From assembly GCA_963739345.1 (NCBI GenBank), contig CAVUAA010000002.1, positions 405,082 to 469,081 on the forward strand: DNA of 64,000 bases, in the 5' to 3' direction. The notes under the pieces are model-generated. The model saw nothing but the letters and a program-made list of their open reading frames with translations, did not search any database and had not been told where the DNA came from. The stretch comes from CAVUAA01 sp963739345 (GTDB taxonomy: Bacteria; Chlamydiota; Chlamydiia; Chlamydiales; JAFEGQ01). Position numbers and translations under genes: made by a program. Each line of letters begins with the position of its first letter. Within the stretch, counting starts at the first letter, position 1. Of this stretch, positions 17,325 through 26,257 are shown one piece after another.

Positions 17325-18301
17325 TCGTCTTCCTCTTCTTCATCCTCATCGGAGGGGAAGTCGAAGTCCTCCTCATCTTCCTCCTCACCCTGCTTCTTTT
17401 TCTTCTTCCGTTCGGGAAGTCCCTCAAAGTGGAGAGGGCGGGTGTGGGTGAAGAGCCCTTGCGCTCCCCCAGACTCCTGGATCGCCGGGAACGTTTTCCA
17501 GAGGAGCCAGGCGATAAAGCCAGCGAGGATGAGAATGATGAGACAGAGGACTAGCGCAACAATGCGGAAGCGGGTGGCCGACTCTTTGGCCACCACCAAC
17601 GTCCAAACGCGTGTGTAGTCCCGGTCCCCATCGGACATCATGTCCGCCTCCTGTTCGAGCACCACATCGGTGAAGCGGGAGCGGTCGGTCACCACCGTCA
17701 CGTTGTTGAAGTCGAGCCCCACAACACTTGAAGAGACCAGCCGCTTGATCTTCGTCACCAGCTGACTGTTCGGATCGTCTAACACCCCCTGGTGCTTTAC
17801 ATAGACCGACGCCGTTACATGCTCCTCGTCTTTCTCTTGGCCCGGAAGGGAGGCTTGTTCTTGCGGAAATGAGATTTGCACCGCAGCATCTAAGACTCCA
17901 TCGATTTGCCTGATGGTGCCGGCGAGCTGTGCGGAGAGCCCCTCCTGATAGCGAATTTGCTCCTCTTGCGCAGAAGAGACCAGTCCGCTTTTTGCAAAGA
18001 GGGTGAGGAGGTTGGCTCCCTTACGTCTGGGGAGGCCGTTTCGATTGAGAATGGCCAACGCTTCGGTCTGCTGACTTGCCGGAACCATCACAGAAAACAT
18101 CTGCTGCTGGCCCGCACCGGCCGCCGCACCCGTCACAGCTTTTGCCTCTTTTTCAGCCGCGATCCCCCGCGCTGCCAAAAAGACCAAAATTTCATTGGCT
18201 TGCTTTTCGTCAATGTCGCTCACCAGCTCTCTTTTTCCCTCACAAGAAAAAAGTGCGGCGGCCATCAGTACGAGTAGTAGTGGACGAAAGACGAACCTCA
18301 T
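17321..18301 (-). CDS. sctJ: Type III secretion inner-membrane ring lipoprotein SctJ
   Basis: YscJ/FliF family. From the ATG at 18301 the protein has a lipoprotein signal peptide (LLLVLMAAALFSC, Cys at about 20). The ring-building motifs follow: KQANEILVFLAARGI, FSVMVPASQQTEALAILNRNGLPR, and QEGLSAQLAGTIRQIDGVLDA. A C-terminal membrane helix (FRIVALVLCLIILILAGFIAWLL) comes next, then an acidic Glu/Asp-rich cytoplasmic tail. A GTG five codons upstream (18316) is possible. First gene of the operon, divergent from the MATE exporter. Confidence 0.94.
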   Translation of the reverse strand: MRFVFRPLLLVLMAAALFSCEGKRELVSDIDEKQANEILVFLAARGIAAEKEAKAVTGAAAGAGQQQMFSVMVPASQQTEALAILNRNGLPRRKGANLLTLFAKSGLVSSAQEEQIRYQEGLSAQLAGTIRQIDGVLDAAVQISFPQEQASLPGQEKDEEHVTASVYVKHQGVLDDPNSQLVTKIKRLVSSSVVGLDFNNVTVVTDRSRFTDVVLEQEADMMSDGDRDYTRVWTLVVAKESATRFRIVALVLCLIILILAGFIAWLLWKTFPAIQESGGAQGLFTHTRPLHFEGLPERKKKKKQGEEEDEEDFDFPSDEDEEEEDE

Positions 18302-18413
18302 AAACGAATCACTCACTGTGTCTTTGTTACAGCGGATCCTAGCACACCCCCTACTTTACACCTTAGGCGAAATAATCCTGTACAGAGGTTTATGTTTCCT
18401 TCATACTGTTTTC

Positions 18414-19823
18414 ATGTCATTAACGAAGTATCCAGAAGGCTCTGTCCGCGAGCTCATGTGGGTGGCATTCCCCCTCATGCTCTCCTCCCTTTCCACTCTG
18501 GCGATGGTTTTTGTCGACCGTCTCTTCCTCGCACACTACTCTCCTGCAGCACTCAGCGCTGCGGTCACCGCCGGTACCATGTGGTGGGCGATCACCGGAG
18601 CTCTCCTTATTCTGGCAGCCATGTCAGAGGTGTTTGTCGCGCAGTATAACGGTGCCGGACTCCATGAGAGAATTGGGCGACCTGTTTGGCAGATGATCTG
18701 GTTTTCCTTCGGCACAATACTTATTTGCATCCCCCTCGGCCTCTACGGCGGCCGCCTCATCTTTCACGACAGCGTCAACTTTCAGCTCGAAACCAGCTAC
18801 TTCGGTTGGCTTAACTTCTTTGGCCCCACTTGGCCTCTCTCTGCTGCCCTCTCCGCCTTTTGGGTTGGAAGGGGGAAGGTGCGGATGGTCACCATGCTCG
18901 CCCTTCTCGCTAACGGCCTTAACATCCTACTCGACTGGATCCTCATCTTTGGTATCGAAGGGTACGTTCCCTCCATGGGCGTTGTGGGCGCTGCCGTTGC
19001 CACCAGTTTCGGTAACGTCGTTCAGGTGGCGATTCTTTTAGGCCTATTCTTACGCAAACCGAATCGGGACAAGTTTGGCACCGGCCGCTTCAAGCTTCAC
19101 TTTGCAGAATTTCGCCGTTGCCTAAAAGTGGGTGGCCCGCAGGCCACACTCTTCTTTTTCGAAGCAGTTGGGTGGGGGATATTTTACATCTTCCTTCGAA
19201 AGACCAGCGCCCTCAACATCTACACCGCTGGTATCGCGCAATCGGTCCTCATCCTCTTCTTCTTCATTGCAGAGGGAGTGGGACGTGGCGCCTCTGCCAT
19301 CACCGGCAACATGATTGGCAGCGGCCGTCATGGAGAGGCGTTCAAAGTCTTTTGGGCTGGCATCAAGCTCCACCTCATCTTCTTCTGCCTCGTTGCAGTC
19401 GTTTTCATTGGTTTTCCCGATATGATCATCGATCTCTTCGTCAACGACACTACCGGCGTCCTTACCGAAGGGGGGACCCAACTCTCTGCAGCCCTAGAAC
19501 TGCTAGAGGAGGGAGAGCTCGTTCACACCCTTCGCCTCACCTTCCGCGTCCTCACCCTCTACCTCCTCTTTGAAGGGGTTCGCTGGCTCATCTCCGGCAT
19601 CCTCACCTCTGCAGGTGACACCCTCTTCCTTCTCATCGCCGGCACCGTCACCGTCCCCCTCCTCCTCCTCCTTCCCACCTGGTACTTCGTCGGCTACCTC
19701 CACATTGGCGTCGTCGGCGCCTACATCCTCTCCGTCGCCTACGTCGCCGTTGTTGCCGGCATCTTCTACTGGCGCTTTGTCGCCCGCAAATGGCAAAACA
19801 TCCAGCTCATCTCCCCGACCTAA
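18414..19823 (+). CDS. MATE-family multidrug/sodium exporter
   Basis: 469 residues with about 12 hydrophobic helices in two halves, the MATE (NorM/DinF) layout. It is expected to export cationic compounds using a Na+ or H+ gradient at the inner membrane. Typical elements are the N-terminal WVAFPLMLSSLSTLAMVFVDR segment and the pseudo-repeated FPDMIIDLF in the second half. The open frame extends to 18195, but the ATG at 18414 (MSLTKYPEGSVREL) fits the family start. A 162-bp-type TIR element begins right after the stop codon. Confidence 0.88.
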   Translation: MSLTKYPEGSVRELMWVAFPLMLSSLSTLAMVFVDRLFLAHYSPAALSAAVTAGTMWWAITGALLILAAMSEVFVAQYNGAGLHERIGRPVWQMIWFSFGTILICIPLGLYGGRLIFHDSVNFQLETSYFGWLNFFGPTWPLSAALSAFWVGRGKVRMVTMLALLANGLNILLDWILIFGIEGYVPSMGVVGAAVATSFGNVVQVAILLGLFLRKPNRDKFGTGRFKLHFAEFRRCLKVGGPQATLFFFEAVGWGIFYIFLRKTSALNIYTAGIAQSVLILFFFIAEGVGRGASAITGNMIGSGRHGEAFKVFWAGIKLHLIFFCLVAVVFIGFPDMIIDLFVNDTTGVLTEGGTQLSAALELLEEGELVHTLRLTFRVLTLYLLFEGVRWLISGILTSAGDTLFLLIAGTVTVPLLLLLPTWYFVGYLHIGVVGAYILSVAYVAVVAGIFYWRFVARKWQNIQLISPT

Positions 19824-19995
19824 GACCCCAATTGCCACCCTACCGTCCCCCTATCCCGCCTGTTTTTGGCAATCTACTTTGCCTCGCTCCTCAGACGTGG
19901 CTGGTGGCCACGCCGTTCGTCGGATTTCCCGGTCCTCGCGGCGCTCGCGACGGTCTAAAACCATCTTTAGCGTGAGGTTCAGGTCGCCAACCTAG
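19824..19995. mobile_element. TIR element copy 2 (right half diverged)
   Basis: It starts one base after the MATE stop with GACCCCAATTGCCACCCTA. It then follows copies 3 and 4 (CCCCCTAT, TTTTTGGCAATCTACTTTGCC, CGCTCCTCAGACGTGGCTG) to about 19922. Beyond that the sequence no longer matches; only AGGTCGCCAACCTAG at 19981-19995 resembles the usual right terminus. It is probably a decayed or recombined copy. As with copy 1, it abuts the stop codon of the preceding gene. Confidence 0.65.
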
Positions 19996-20087
19996 CGGCT
20001 CAGCGTAGTGGCAGAATTAATCACATGATTTGGTAGTCACGTGCGCCTAACTCATTGACAATCAGATTTTTGGCCGCGACTAAAAAT

Positions 20088-20184
20088 ACGTCGATGTTAG
20101 AATGGTCGCGACAATTCTAACATCGACGTTATTTCTGCCGCGCTAACGTCCACTTCGGTGCCTGGCACCAAAGTGGACGTTAGC
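20088..20184. repeat. Two adjacent long palindromes, centres about 54.5 bp apart
   Basis: First palindrome 20088-20129, 42 bp: ACGTCGATGTTAGAAT arm mirrored with one mismatch. Second 20142-20184, 43 bp: GCTAACGTCCACTT arm mirrored with one mismatch around GCCTGGC. Centres are at 20108.5 and 20163. The spacing is close to the 55-bp period of the arrays before ATPases A and B, but no ATPase gene adjoins. These could be orphan operator arrays left by a lost cassette, or strong hairpins in RNA. Confidence 0.65.
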
Positions 20185-20373
20185 GATCAGGCGAGGCGGT
20201 TCATGACTCGCTCGTAGTTGTGGTAGAGCAGCTTTATTGCGATCTCGAGATGAGCTCTGTGAAGCTCAGAGGCGGCTTGCCAAATTCACAGCCTGCTGCC
20301 ATCCGGAATCGGCATCTCGCAGTCAGTTTTCCGCCGTTTGAGGTTCTGGTCGTCCACTTTGCTTGCGGTGCCT
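20185..20373. other. No intact gene; possible gene tail
   Basis: On the minus strand a short frame reads WQAASELHRAHLEIAIKLLY and a little further to a stop at about 20187, like the helical C-terminus of some protein. There is no start, and its upstream part is out of frame. I cannot name it. Nothing else is visible. Confidence 0.25.
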
Positions 20374-21114
20374 CTAAGATTCTGTGCAGAGAGTGAGGTA
20401 GGTGGCGAGGGGGTCGGGAGGGTTTTGCTTGAGGAGGGAGGTGGCGACGGCGGCAATTTCGCTGTCATTAGGGAACTGGGAGAGGATGTAGGCAGCCTGT
20501 TCAGTGTCGGGGCTGATCTCGGTATGAAGAAGAATGCGAAGGCAGAAGTCGCGGGCAGGGGTGCCGATGCGCAGAAGGGCTGCTGTCGCCTCCTCATCAA
20601 TGAAAGTGTCTTCATGACCGACGGTCTCGAAGAGGGCAGGAATCGCTTCAAGCGAGTTGAGGCAGCGGCAGGCCAGGCCGATGGCAAAGCCGTAGCCGGG
20701 GAAGAGGGGGTCGAGGAGGTTGGGGGTGTGGAGCAGCTTAAGGAGGGCAGGTGGTGGCTTTTTCGCCCACCTTGATCAGAGCGGCTACTGCTTCTTCCTC
20801 GTCCTCGTTTTCCGAAAGGATCAGATCGGAGATGAGACGGGGAATGGGATTCTTCTCATCCTCCACCTCGTAGATGGCGCGTAGGTTGTGGTACATGGCA
20901 AGAGATTCATCTACGCGAGCCTGATCAGCTTCGGAAAGTGTGTAGGCCTCAGGGTATAGCCGCAATGCGCCTGCACACGCTCGATTTCGAGCACAGCTCC
21001 TTTGCCCCCTTTCTCATAGTAGTCGAGCATGATGCCAAAGCTCCCCCCAAAGTGAGCGTGCCGGTGCATCAGCACCTCAATGTCATCAGAGTCGTAAAGG
21101 GGTAGTCCTTCCAT
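20374..21114 (-). pseudogene. HEAT-repeat protein broken by two one-base indels
   Basis: The minus strand starts MEGLPLYDSDDIEVLMHRHA at 21114 and must change frame near 20970 (ERV|AGALRLYPEAY) and near 20758, where AAAAA would have to be AAAA to continue into PPALLKLLHTPNLLDPLFPG. It then runs to a TAG at 20374. Joined, it gives about 245 residues of paired-helix HEAT-like repeats (for example CLNSLEAIPALFETVGHEDT), a scaffold or interaction fold. Function unknown. One lesion is in a homopolymer, so sequencing error is a real alternative to decay. The 21120 gene lies 5 bp upstream, so they form one unit. Confidence 0.7.
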
Positions 21115-21119
21115 CTTCG

Positions 21120-21908
21120 CTATTCCTCTTGCTTAGGAAGTCGGTTACGCAGAGTCTGAACGGCACCCTTGTCCAGTTTGGCTAGTGCAGCTAAGAAGCA
21201 CTCTACAGGAGCGTCATCTTCTTGGGTAATCGCGTAGCGCGTTTTTGCATACTCGCTATCCAGAATACTTAGGTCAGAGGAGTCTTTCTTGAGTTTAAAA
21301 TAGACGGCCCAGGTGAAGGCTTCTTCGACCCCAGCGTGAATCTGGCAGCTGCAATTAAGATCGGCAGCCTCAGAATCACCCCCAGCCTCCGCAAGCTCGA
21401 TGAGAATGTCATCGATGCAGGGAAGTTTGAGGCTGGTCAGTTCACTAGGTGGTGCCAATTTAAGGCAGTGGACGAGCGCCTCTTTCTTCCCTTCGAGGTA
21501 ACTGATGACCTGTGGGAGATTTACAAGCGCGTGCTCGCTATACGTGGATAAGATGTTGAGCTTCTTAATAGCGTTTGTGTCCTTGAGTTGGTCTTGAATA
21601 TCCTTAACTAGCTGGATGAATCGGTTGGGGACTTTAGCTGCAATGGCTTTGATGTCCCTGTCCCTGTCCCTGTCCCTGTCGGATGTCGCTTTTAGGGAGC
21701 CTTCCGACTGTAGGGCGGGACTTGAGGTGTGGGCTAGGGCGAGGCCCAGTAGTGCAGTGGAGATGCTGGCGGTGGCCGGCCAGCGCCAGGAGAGGGTGTC
21801 GGGGCGAGTCGATTTGAGGGCGACGAGGGCTAGGGTGGTCAGTGCAGAAACTGTGTAGATGTATTTTAGGTAAGTGTGATTTTTAATACTGATGATAGTC
21901 ACTGACAT
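21120..21908 (-). CDS. Membrane protein of unknown function with Asp-Arg repeat
   Basis: 262 residues. Two closely spaced hydrophobic segments at about 18-32 and 45-60 form a bilobed hydrophobic hairpin near the N-terminus, the layout of chlamydial inclusion-membrane (Inc) proteins. A run of alternating Asp-Arg (about 82-90) is encoded by a GACAGG hexamer repeat. The rest is soluble and mainly helical with two Cys-rich spots (ADLNCSCQIHAGVEE). No catalytic motif seen. An Inc role is inference from the hydrophobic hairpin alone. Followed by the broken HEAT-repeat gene. Confidence 0.6.
   Translation of the reverse strand: MSVTIISIKNHTYLKYIYTVSALTTLALVALKSTRPDTLSWRWPATASISTALLGLALAHTSSPALQSEGSLKATSDRDRDRDRDIKAIAAKVPNRFIQLVKDIQDQLKDTNAIKKLNILSTYSEHALVNLPQVISYLEGKKEALVHCLKLAPPSELTSLKLPCIDDILIELAEAGGDSEAADLNCSCQIHAGVEEAFTWAVYFKLKKDSSDLSILDSEYAKTRYAITQEDDAPVECFLAALAKLDKGAVQTLRNRLPKQEE
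21653..21680. repeat. Hexanucleotide microsatellite TGTCCC, about 4.7 units
   Basis: The hexamer TGTCCC repeats in frame within the 21120-21908 gene and codes for alternating Arg and Asp. Because the unit is a multiple of three, copy changes alter length and not frame. Confidence 0.85.
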
Positions 21909-21960
21909 TCTAAACTCTCCAATTTTGTGGCGCGTAGTTTAGGAGAGCGGGTAGTAGAAG

Positions 21961-22854
21961 TCAATTGGGGGATTTGATCAGGAGGTCGGCGTTGTAGCTG
22001 GAGCGGACGAAGGGGCCGCAGTACATGTTGGGGATGCCAATGGAATGGCCGTAGGCTTCGTAGGACTTGAACTGGTCGGGAGTGACGAAGGTCTTGACGA
22101 GGAGTTTTTTCTGATTTGGCTGAAGGTATTGGCCCATGGTGACAATATTGACACCAACATTTTTGAGGTCGCGGAGCGATTCTTGTACTTGTTCCTCGGT
22201 TTCGCCGAGGCCCACCATGAGGCCCGATTTGAGGAAGGGGGTTTTGCCAGCAGCATGTTTGAGGAGGGCGAGGGAGCGGTCGTAGGTGGCCTTGTGGCGG
22301 ACGCGGGGAGTGAGGGCGCGGACGGTCTCGAGGTTGTGGTTGAAGACGGTGGGGTTTTCGGCGAGGACGGTGTCGAGGGCGGCGGTGTCACCGTTGAAGT
22401 CGAAGGTGAGCAGTTCGATGGTGGTGCCGGGGCAGTCAGCTTTGATCTGACGCTGGATGGCGGCGAGGTGGGCAGCTCCGCCGTCAGGCTGGTCGTCGCG
22501 GGCGACCATGGTGATGACGACGTGTTTGAGGCCCAGTTTTTTGACCGAGTCGGCGACACGGCGGGGTTCGTCGAGCTCGAGCGGTTTGGGGGCTTTTGAG
22601 AAGTCGATGTCGCAGAAGCCGCAGGCGCGGGTGCACTCCTTGCCCATGACGAGGAAGGTGGCGGTGCCGCGCGACCAGCAGTCGGTGAGGTTGGGGCAGC
22701 GGGCCTCTTCGCAGACGGTGTGGAGGCGGTTCTCTTTGACGGCGTCGCGGGTCTTCCAGAGGTCGCCCCCTTTGGGAAGCGGGCGGTGGAGCCACATGGG
22801 GAAACGCCCTTTGGCTTCTTTATCGGGGTTCTCGGGGAGTTTGTTGGGCTTCAT
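21961..22854 (-). CDS. lipA: Lipoyl synthase
   Basis: 297 residues. A radical-SAM enzyme that inserts two sulfur atoms into octanoyl groups on 2-oxoacid dehydrogenases. The auxiliary cluster motif CEEARCPNLTDC (C-x4-C-x5-C), the radical-SAM motif CTRACGFCD and the C-terminal RSSY are all present. The start is the ATG at 22854 (MKPNKLPENP), which overlaps the lpdA stop by ATGA; a longer frame upstream lies inside lpdA. Coupled with lpdA, the lipoamide dehydrogenase of the same complexes (CT558/CT557 order). Confidence 0.96.
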   Translation of the reverse strand: MKPNKLPENPDKEAKGRFPMWLHRPLPKGGDLWKTRDAVKENRLHTVCEEARCPNLTDCWSRGTATFLVMGKECTRACGFCDIDFSKAPKPLELDEPRRVADSVKKLGLKHVVITMVARDDQPDGGAAHLAAIQRQIKADCPGTTIELLTFDFNGDTAALDTVLAENPTVFNHNLETVRALTPRVRHKATYDRSLALLKHAAGKTPFLKSGLMVGLGETEEQVQESLRDLKNVGVNIVTMGQYLQPNQKKLLVKTFVTPDQFKSYEAYGHSIGIPNMYCGPFVRSSYNADLLIKSPN

Positions 22855-24257
22855 TTCTTTGCTTTTGGGAAGGGGAGGTGGATGGGACGGCCGGCGGCCA
22901 TGAGAGTGGCTTCCAACCACGCTTCGGATGAAGTTGGGTGGGCGTGGATGGTCTCTGCAATGCACTCGACGGTGAGCTCGTTGGCGACAGCTTCTGTCAT
23001 CTGCGCAATTAGAGAGCCTGCTTCGTGTGCGACTGCTTGCGCGCCGAGGATGGCACCGGTTTTTTTGTCGATCACCACCTGCGCAAATCCTTCGGTCTCG
23101 TTCTCAGCAAGGTTGCGGCCGAGGACGGAGAAGGGGAAGCGGCCGACGCTGGCGTCGTAGCCGGCCTCTTGTGCTTGGGCGAGCGTGAGGCCGACGTTGC
23201 CCGACTCGGGGTGGGTGTAGACGATGGAGGGGACGGCGTTGTAGTGCATCTCTGCAGATCCGCCAAGCGCGTTGTCTGCGGCGACGAGCCCCTGATGGGA
23301 GGCGACGTGGGCGAGTAGGTACTTGCCGGTGATGTCGCCAATGGCGTAGATGCCGGGGACGGAGGTCTGCATCTTGTCGTTCACAGCGATGTAGCCCATC
23401 CGGTCGACCCCAATGCCCACCTTGTCGAGGCCAAGGTCAGAGGTGTTCATGGTGCGGCCAATGGCAACGAGTGCTGTGTCGGCGACGATCGGTTCCCGAT
23501 CCTTGACGCGGACAGTGACGCCGTTGCCGCTCTTGTCGATTCCTTCAACCATCACACCAGTGAGAATCTCGATCCCTTGAGATTTGAGTGATTGGGTGAG
23601 TGCTTTAGCGTTGTCGGGTGGCTCGGTTGAGAGGATGGTGGGCAACATCTCTAGAATGGTCACTCTCACACCCAGTTCTGCATAGAGACAGGCCGATTCG
23701 CACCCAATTACCCCGCCGCCAATCACCGCGAGCGATTTGGGAAGTTCACGCAACTCCAGAATAGAGGTCGACGAATGGACGTGAGGTGGATCGAAGGGGA
23801 AAGCACTTACGTTTTTCGGCTCAGAGCCGGTTGCTAAGATGATTTTTTCCGCGCGGAGGATGGCTGGCTTATCGCCGAGCACCTTCACTTCATTGGGGCC
23901 ATTGAGTTTGCCCCAGCCGCGCACAATTGTAATTCCGTCAGCCTTGATCAAGCCTTCGAGGCTGTTCCGGATGCCGGTCACCACCCCGTCTTTGCGGTCG
24001 GTCATTTTGGAGAAGTCGATCTCCATCTGGCCCACTTTTACGCCAAACTCTTCGGCATGGCGGATCTTTTTCACCACCGCCGCACCGGCCAACAGCGTTT
24101 TGGTTGGAATACAGCCAAAGTTGAGGCACGACCCTCCCATCAGCTTCGCTTCGACCAGCGCTACATTGGCGCCCTGTTGTGCTGCGCGGATGGCCGCGAC
24201 ATAGCCGCCCGGACCGCCACCGATAACAATGAGATCAAACTGTTGATAGTCGGTCAT
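22851..24257 (-). CDS. lpdA: Dihydrolipoamide dehydrogenase
   Basis: 468 residues. The E3 flavoprotein of 2-oxoacid dehydrogenase complexes, which re-oxidises dihydrolipoamide with NAD+. It has an FAD-binding GGGPGGYVAAIRAAQ, redox-active disulfide GGSCLNFGCIPTK, an NAD-binding GGGVIGCESA block, and the C-terminal HAHPTSSEAWLEA with the catalytic His-Glu pair. The start at 24257 (MTDYQQFDL) is chosen because AAGGTG precedes it and the FAD motif then sits at the right distance. The open frame continues 69 bp upstream. Confidence 0.97.
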   Translation of the reverse strand: MTDYQQFDLIVIGGGPGGYVAAIRAAQQGANVALVEAKLMGGSCLNFGCIPTKTLLAGAAVVKKIRHAEEFGVKVGQMEIDFSKMTDRKDGVVTGIRNSLEGLIKADGITIVRGWGKLNGPNEVKVLGDKPAILRAEKIILATGSEPKNVSAFPFDPPHVHSSTSILELRELPKSLAVIGGGVIGCESACLYAELGVRVTILEMLPTILSTEPPDNAKALTQSLKSQGIEILTGVMVEGIDKSGNGVTVRVKDREPIVADTALVAIGRTMNTSDLGLDKVGIGVDRMGYIAVNDKMQTSVPGIYAIGDITGKYLLAHVASHQGLVAADNALGGSAEMHYNAVPSIVYTHPESGNVGLTLAQAQEAGYDASVGRFPFSVLGRNLAENETEGFAQVVIDKKTGAILGAQAVAHEAGSLIAQMTEAVANELTVECIAETIHAHPTSSEAWLEATLMAAGRPIHLPFPKAKK

Positions 24258-24379
24258 AACAATCACCTTGGTTCGAACGCCATTGATAGCACCGATGTGC
24301 TTAAATTGGAAGACGTTCGCTTGCATGCAAATGCCATCTCACGCATAACTACGGAGGAACCAATTGTTTGGGGGCTCCA

Positions 24380-24883
24380 ATGACTAATGCAAAGAACCGG
24401 AAATTATGTTGGAACTGTGACGGAAGCGTCCACATTCATGCCACCAAGTGTCCTTATTGCGGCACTGAGCTAGTGGCTGAAGAGACGCCGCCCACCTACA
24501 ACACCACCTACCAACAACCCGAGCCTCCTCCCCAACCGCAGCAAGTTTCGCAAGAGCCCCCTCCACCCCCTTATGTGCAGCGGGTCCAGCCTCAAAACTA
24601 CTCCCTTCCTCAACAATCCTCATGGCAGGAGCAACTGCCGCAAGAAGAGCCCAAACAGGAACAAACGGCTTCCCGCACCTCAGGTGGCGGTGCCGGCCCT
24701 CTCCTTATGCTTCTCCCTGGAGCCTTCTTCTTTCTCTTTGCGATGCTCCTCCTCCTCTTTTCAGATGACGGCCTCCTCACCCTCTCGTGGAAGGCCAAGC
24801 ACTGGTATGTCTACCTTCTTGTCGCCTGCCCCATGCTATACATCGGCTGGCGTTCACTCAACCGCGTCACCGAGACGGCCTGA
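24380..24883 (+). CDS. Zinc-ribbon membrane protein of unknown function
   Basis: 167 residues from the ATG at 24380 (MTNAKNRKLCWNCDGS). An N-terminal zinc ribbon with two CxxC pairs (CWNC, CPYC) is followed by a Pro/Gln-rich linker (about 45-100). Two transmembrane helices come last (LLMLLPGAFFFLFAMLLLLF and WYVYLLVACPMLYIGW). Divergent from lpdA, at the position of the small hypothetical gene beside lpdA in Chlamydia (CT556). Function unknown. A TIR element lies about 60 bp past the stop. Confidence 0.7.
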   Translation: MTNAKNRKLCWNCDGSVHIHATKCPYCGTELVAEETPPTYNTTYQQPEPPPQPQQVSQEPPPPPYVQRVQPQNYSLPQQSSWQEQLPQEEPKQEQTASRTSGGGAGPLLMLLPGAFFFLFAMLLLLFSDDGLLTLSWKAKHWYVYLLVACPMLYIGWRSLNRVTETA

Positions 24884-24945
24884 TCTTTTGGCGCAGGACT
24901 AAGCGCTCGGCTAACGGCAGCCATTTCGGCTAGCCGCCCGCCCCG

Positions 24946-25108
24946 GACCCAGATTGCCGCCTCTCGTCCCCCTATGACATCTGCTTTTGGCCTACGGTCG
25001 CCTCGCTCCTCAGACATGGCCAAAATGGTGGCCACGCCATTCGTTGCGATGCTTTATATCGCACAAAATCAGACGCCATAGTGGAACGATTAGGTAGCAA
25101 ACCGGGTC
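24946..25108. mobile_element. TIR element copy 3
   Basis: 163 bp. Left end GACCCAGATTGCCGCCTC, right end TAGGTAGCAAACCGGGTC, inverted repeats with a few mismatches. The interior matches copies 1 and 4 (CCCCCTATGACATCTGCTTTTGG, CGCTCCTCAGACATGGCC, CACAAAATCAGACGCC, TAGTGGAACGAT). The central hairpin has changed on both arms (TGGCC...GGCCA), so pairing is kept although the sequence differs from copy 4. No obvious target duplication. Lies in non-coding DNA. Confidence 0.8.
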
Positions 25109-25171
25109 TCCGCGCTACGCCCTGCGATGCAAACATCTCTAGGTCCTATTCCGCGATTTGGCTGCTTTCGG

Positions 25172-25212
25172 AAATTGTCACAATTCGGGACTGTCCCAGA
25201 ATGTGACAATTT
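25172..25212. repeat. 41-bp palindrome
   Basis: AAATTGTCACAATTCGGGAC is mirrored by TCCCAGAATGTGACAATTT with two mismatches. It resembles in size the palindromes at 20.1 kb but differs in sequence. It lies 9 bp before the terminator hairpin. No gene follows on either side for several hundred bases. Confidence 0.6.
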
Positions 25213-25220
25213 AGCGGAAG

Positions 25221-25256
25221 AAGAGCCGCTCGGGATAAGCCGAGCGGCTCTTTGTC
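25221..25256 (+). terminator. Intrinsic terminator-like hairpin
   Basis: A 13-bp perfect stem AAGAGCCGCTCGG / CCGAGCGGCTCTT with a 6-nt loop, followed on the + strand by TTTGTCTT. It would end transcription coming from the zinc-ribbon gene at 24380. Confidence 0.65.
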
Positions 25257-26257
25257 TTGACGATAGGCGGTTGCTCTTAAGCTTTGATTGAACCTTGGAG
25301 GAGCTGCGAATTAGCCGCTCAGCGTAGAGGTTGACTGCTCTGAGCTTGGCCGTGTATTGCCTAGCACGTAGAAGCGTCTGGTTCTCTTCAGAGTTCCAGT
25401 CGGCAGCGTAGCCAGCTTCCATTTCTACAATACCGGGCTGTAGGCTGCGTCGCAAGCGAATGAGTAGACCAAGTGCCGTCAGACTTCAAAGGCTCACGAG
25501 CCTCTTTGTCGAGTCCCTCAATGAACGTCACGCACCTCATGCAGGAGTGCGGAGGACAACGGCTTTGCGTCGTCAGTAGACGTACTCCTTTAGCGAGATG
25601 TCAGCGCGGATAAGCTTATTTTCGCGCATTGCGATTGTCATTGCGCTTTCTAGGCCTCTGGAAGACCCTTACAGTAGTTTTCTTTATGAGCTTTTTCTGG
25701 TGTCATGAGACTGTATGAGACCATTTACCATCTTTCGAACCAGCCGTTCTCATACTGCATTGTAGCGGCGAGGTCTTCTAGTTGATGCTTGTGATGACTG
25801 TCTTTCAAGTTTGTCTGCATCTAGTCGCTCCTTCTCATTGGTTGATGAAGGCGGTGCGCGCTTGCAGCATTTGATTCGCGATTCGTCTAGCTTGTAGCTT
25901 CGTGAGGACGAGTGACTTGAAGAACAAGGTGACAGGGGCACTCGGGATCGAAAAGCTGTGCGGGACGGCATGGCGTTAGCTGTAACGTGGCGCGCTGCGC
26001 ACGATAGAGGGGGAACGGGAAGAGGGCGCCGCTGTGCCGAATAAGCAGCTGAGAGCCGCAGGGAACAAAGTCGGTGCGGTTTTGGGTGTGAAACACATTG
26101 TTAGCGTCGCATCCGGCCCATGAGCGGAGTCGGTTAAATACTGGTGAAGCTTTAGGAGAAGGAAACCATGGGATTCTCCTGCTTGGTTGTGCGGTCGTCC
26201 GCTTAATGGGATGACAACATGATCCTCTAAGGATCTTTATTTTACAACGAAATTTTT
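25257..26257. other. About 1 kb without a recognisable gene
   Basis: Only short frames are present, and none has a family motif or good ribosome-binding site. The minus strand around 25265-25455 (NLYAERLIRSSSKVQSKL) and around 25560-25650 (ENKLIRADISLKEYVY) read like scraps of decayed genes. Composition is more A+T-rich than in the flanking operons. It separates the lpdA region from secA and, with copy 3 and the palindrome, forms a repeat-rich graveyard. Confidence 0.4.

Noticed and set aside
25680..25760. tRNA-like GGTTCGAA motif
   Set aside because: No acceptor, D or anticodon stem could be folded around it; I found no convincing tRNA or rRNA gene in the window.
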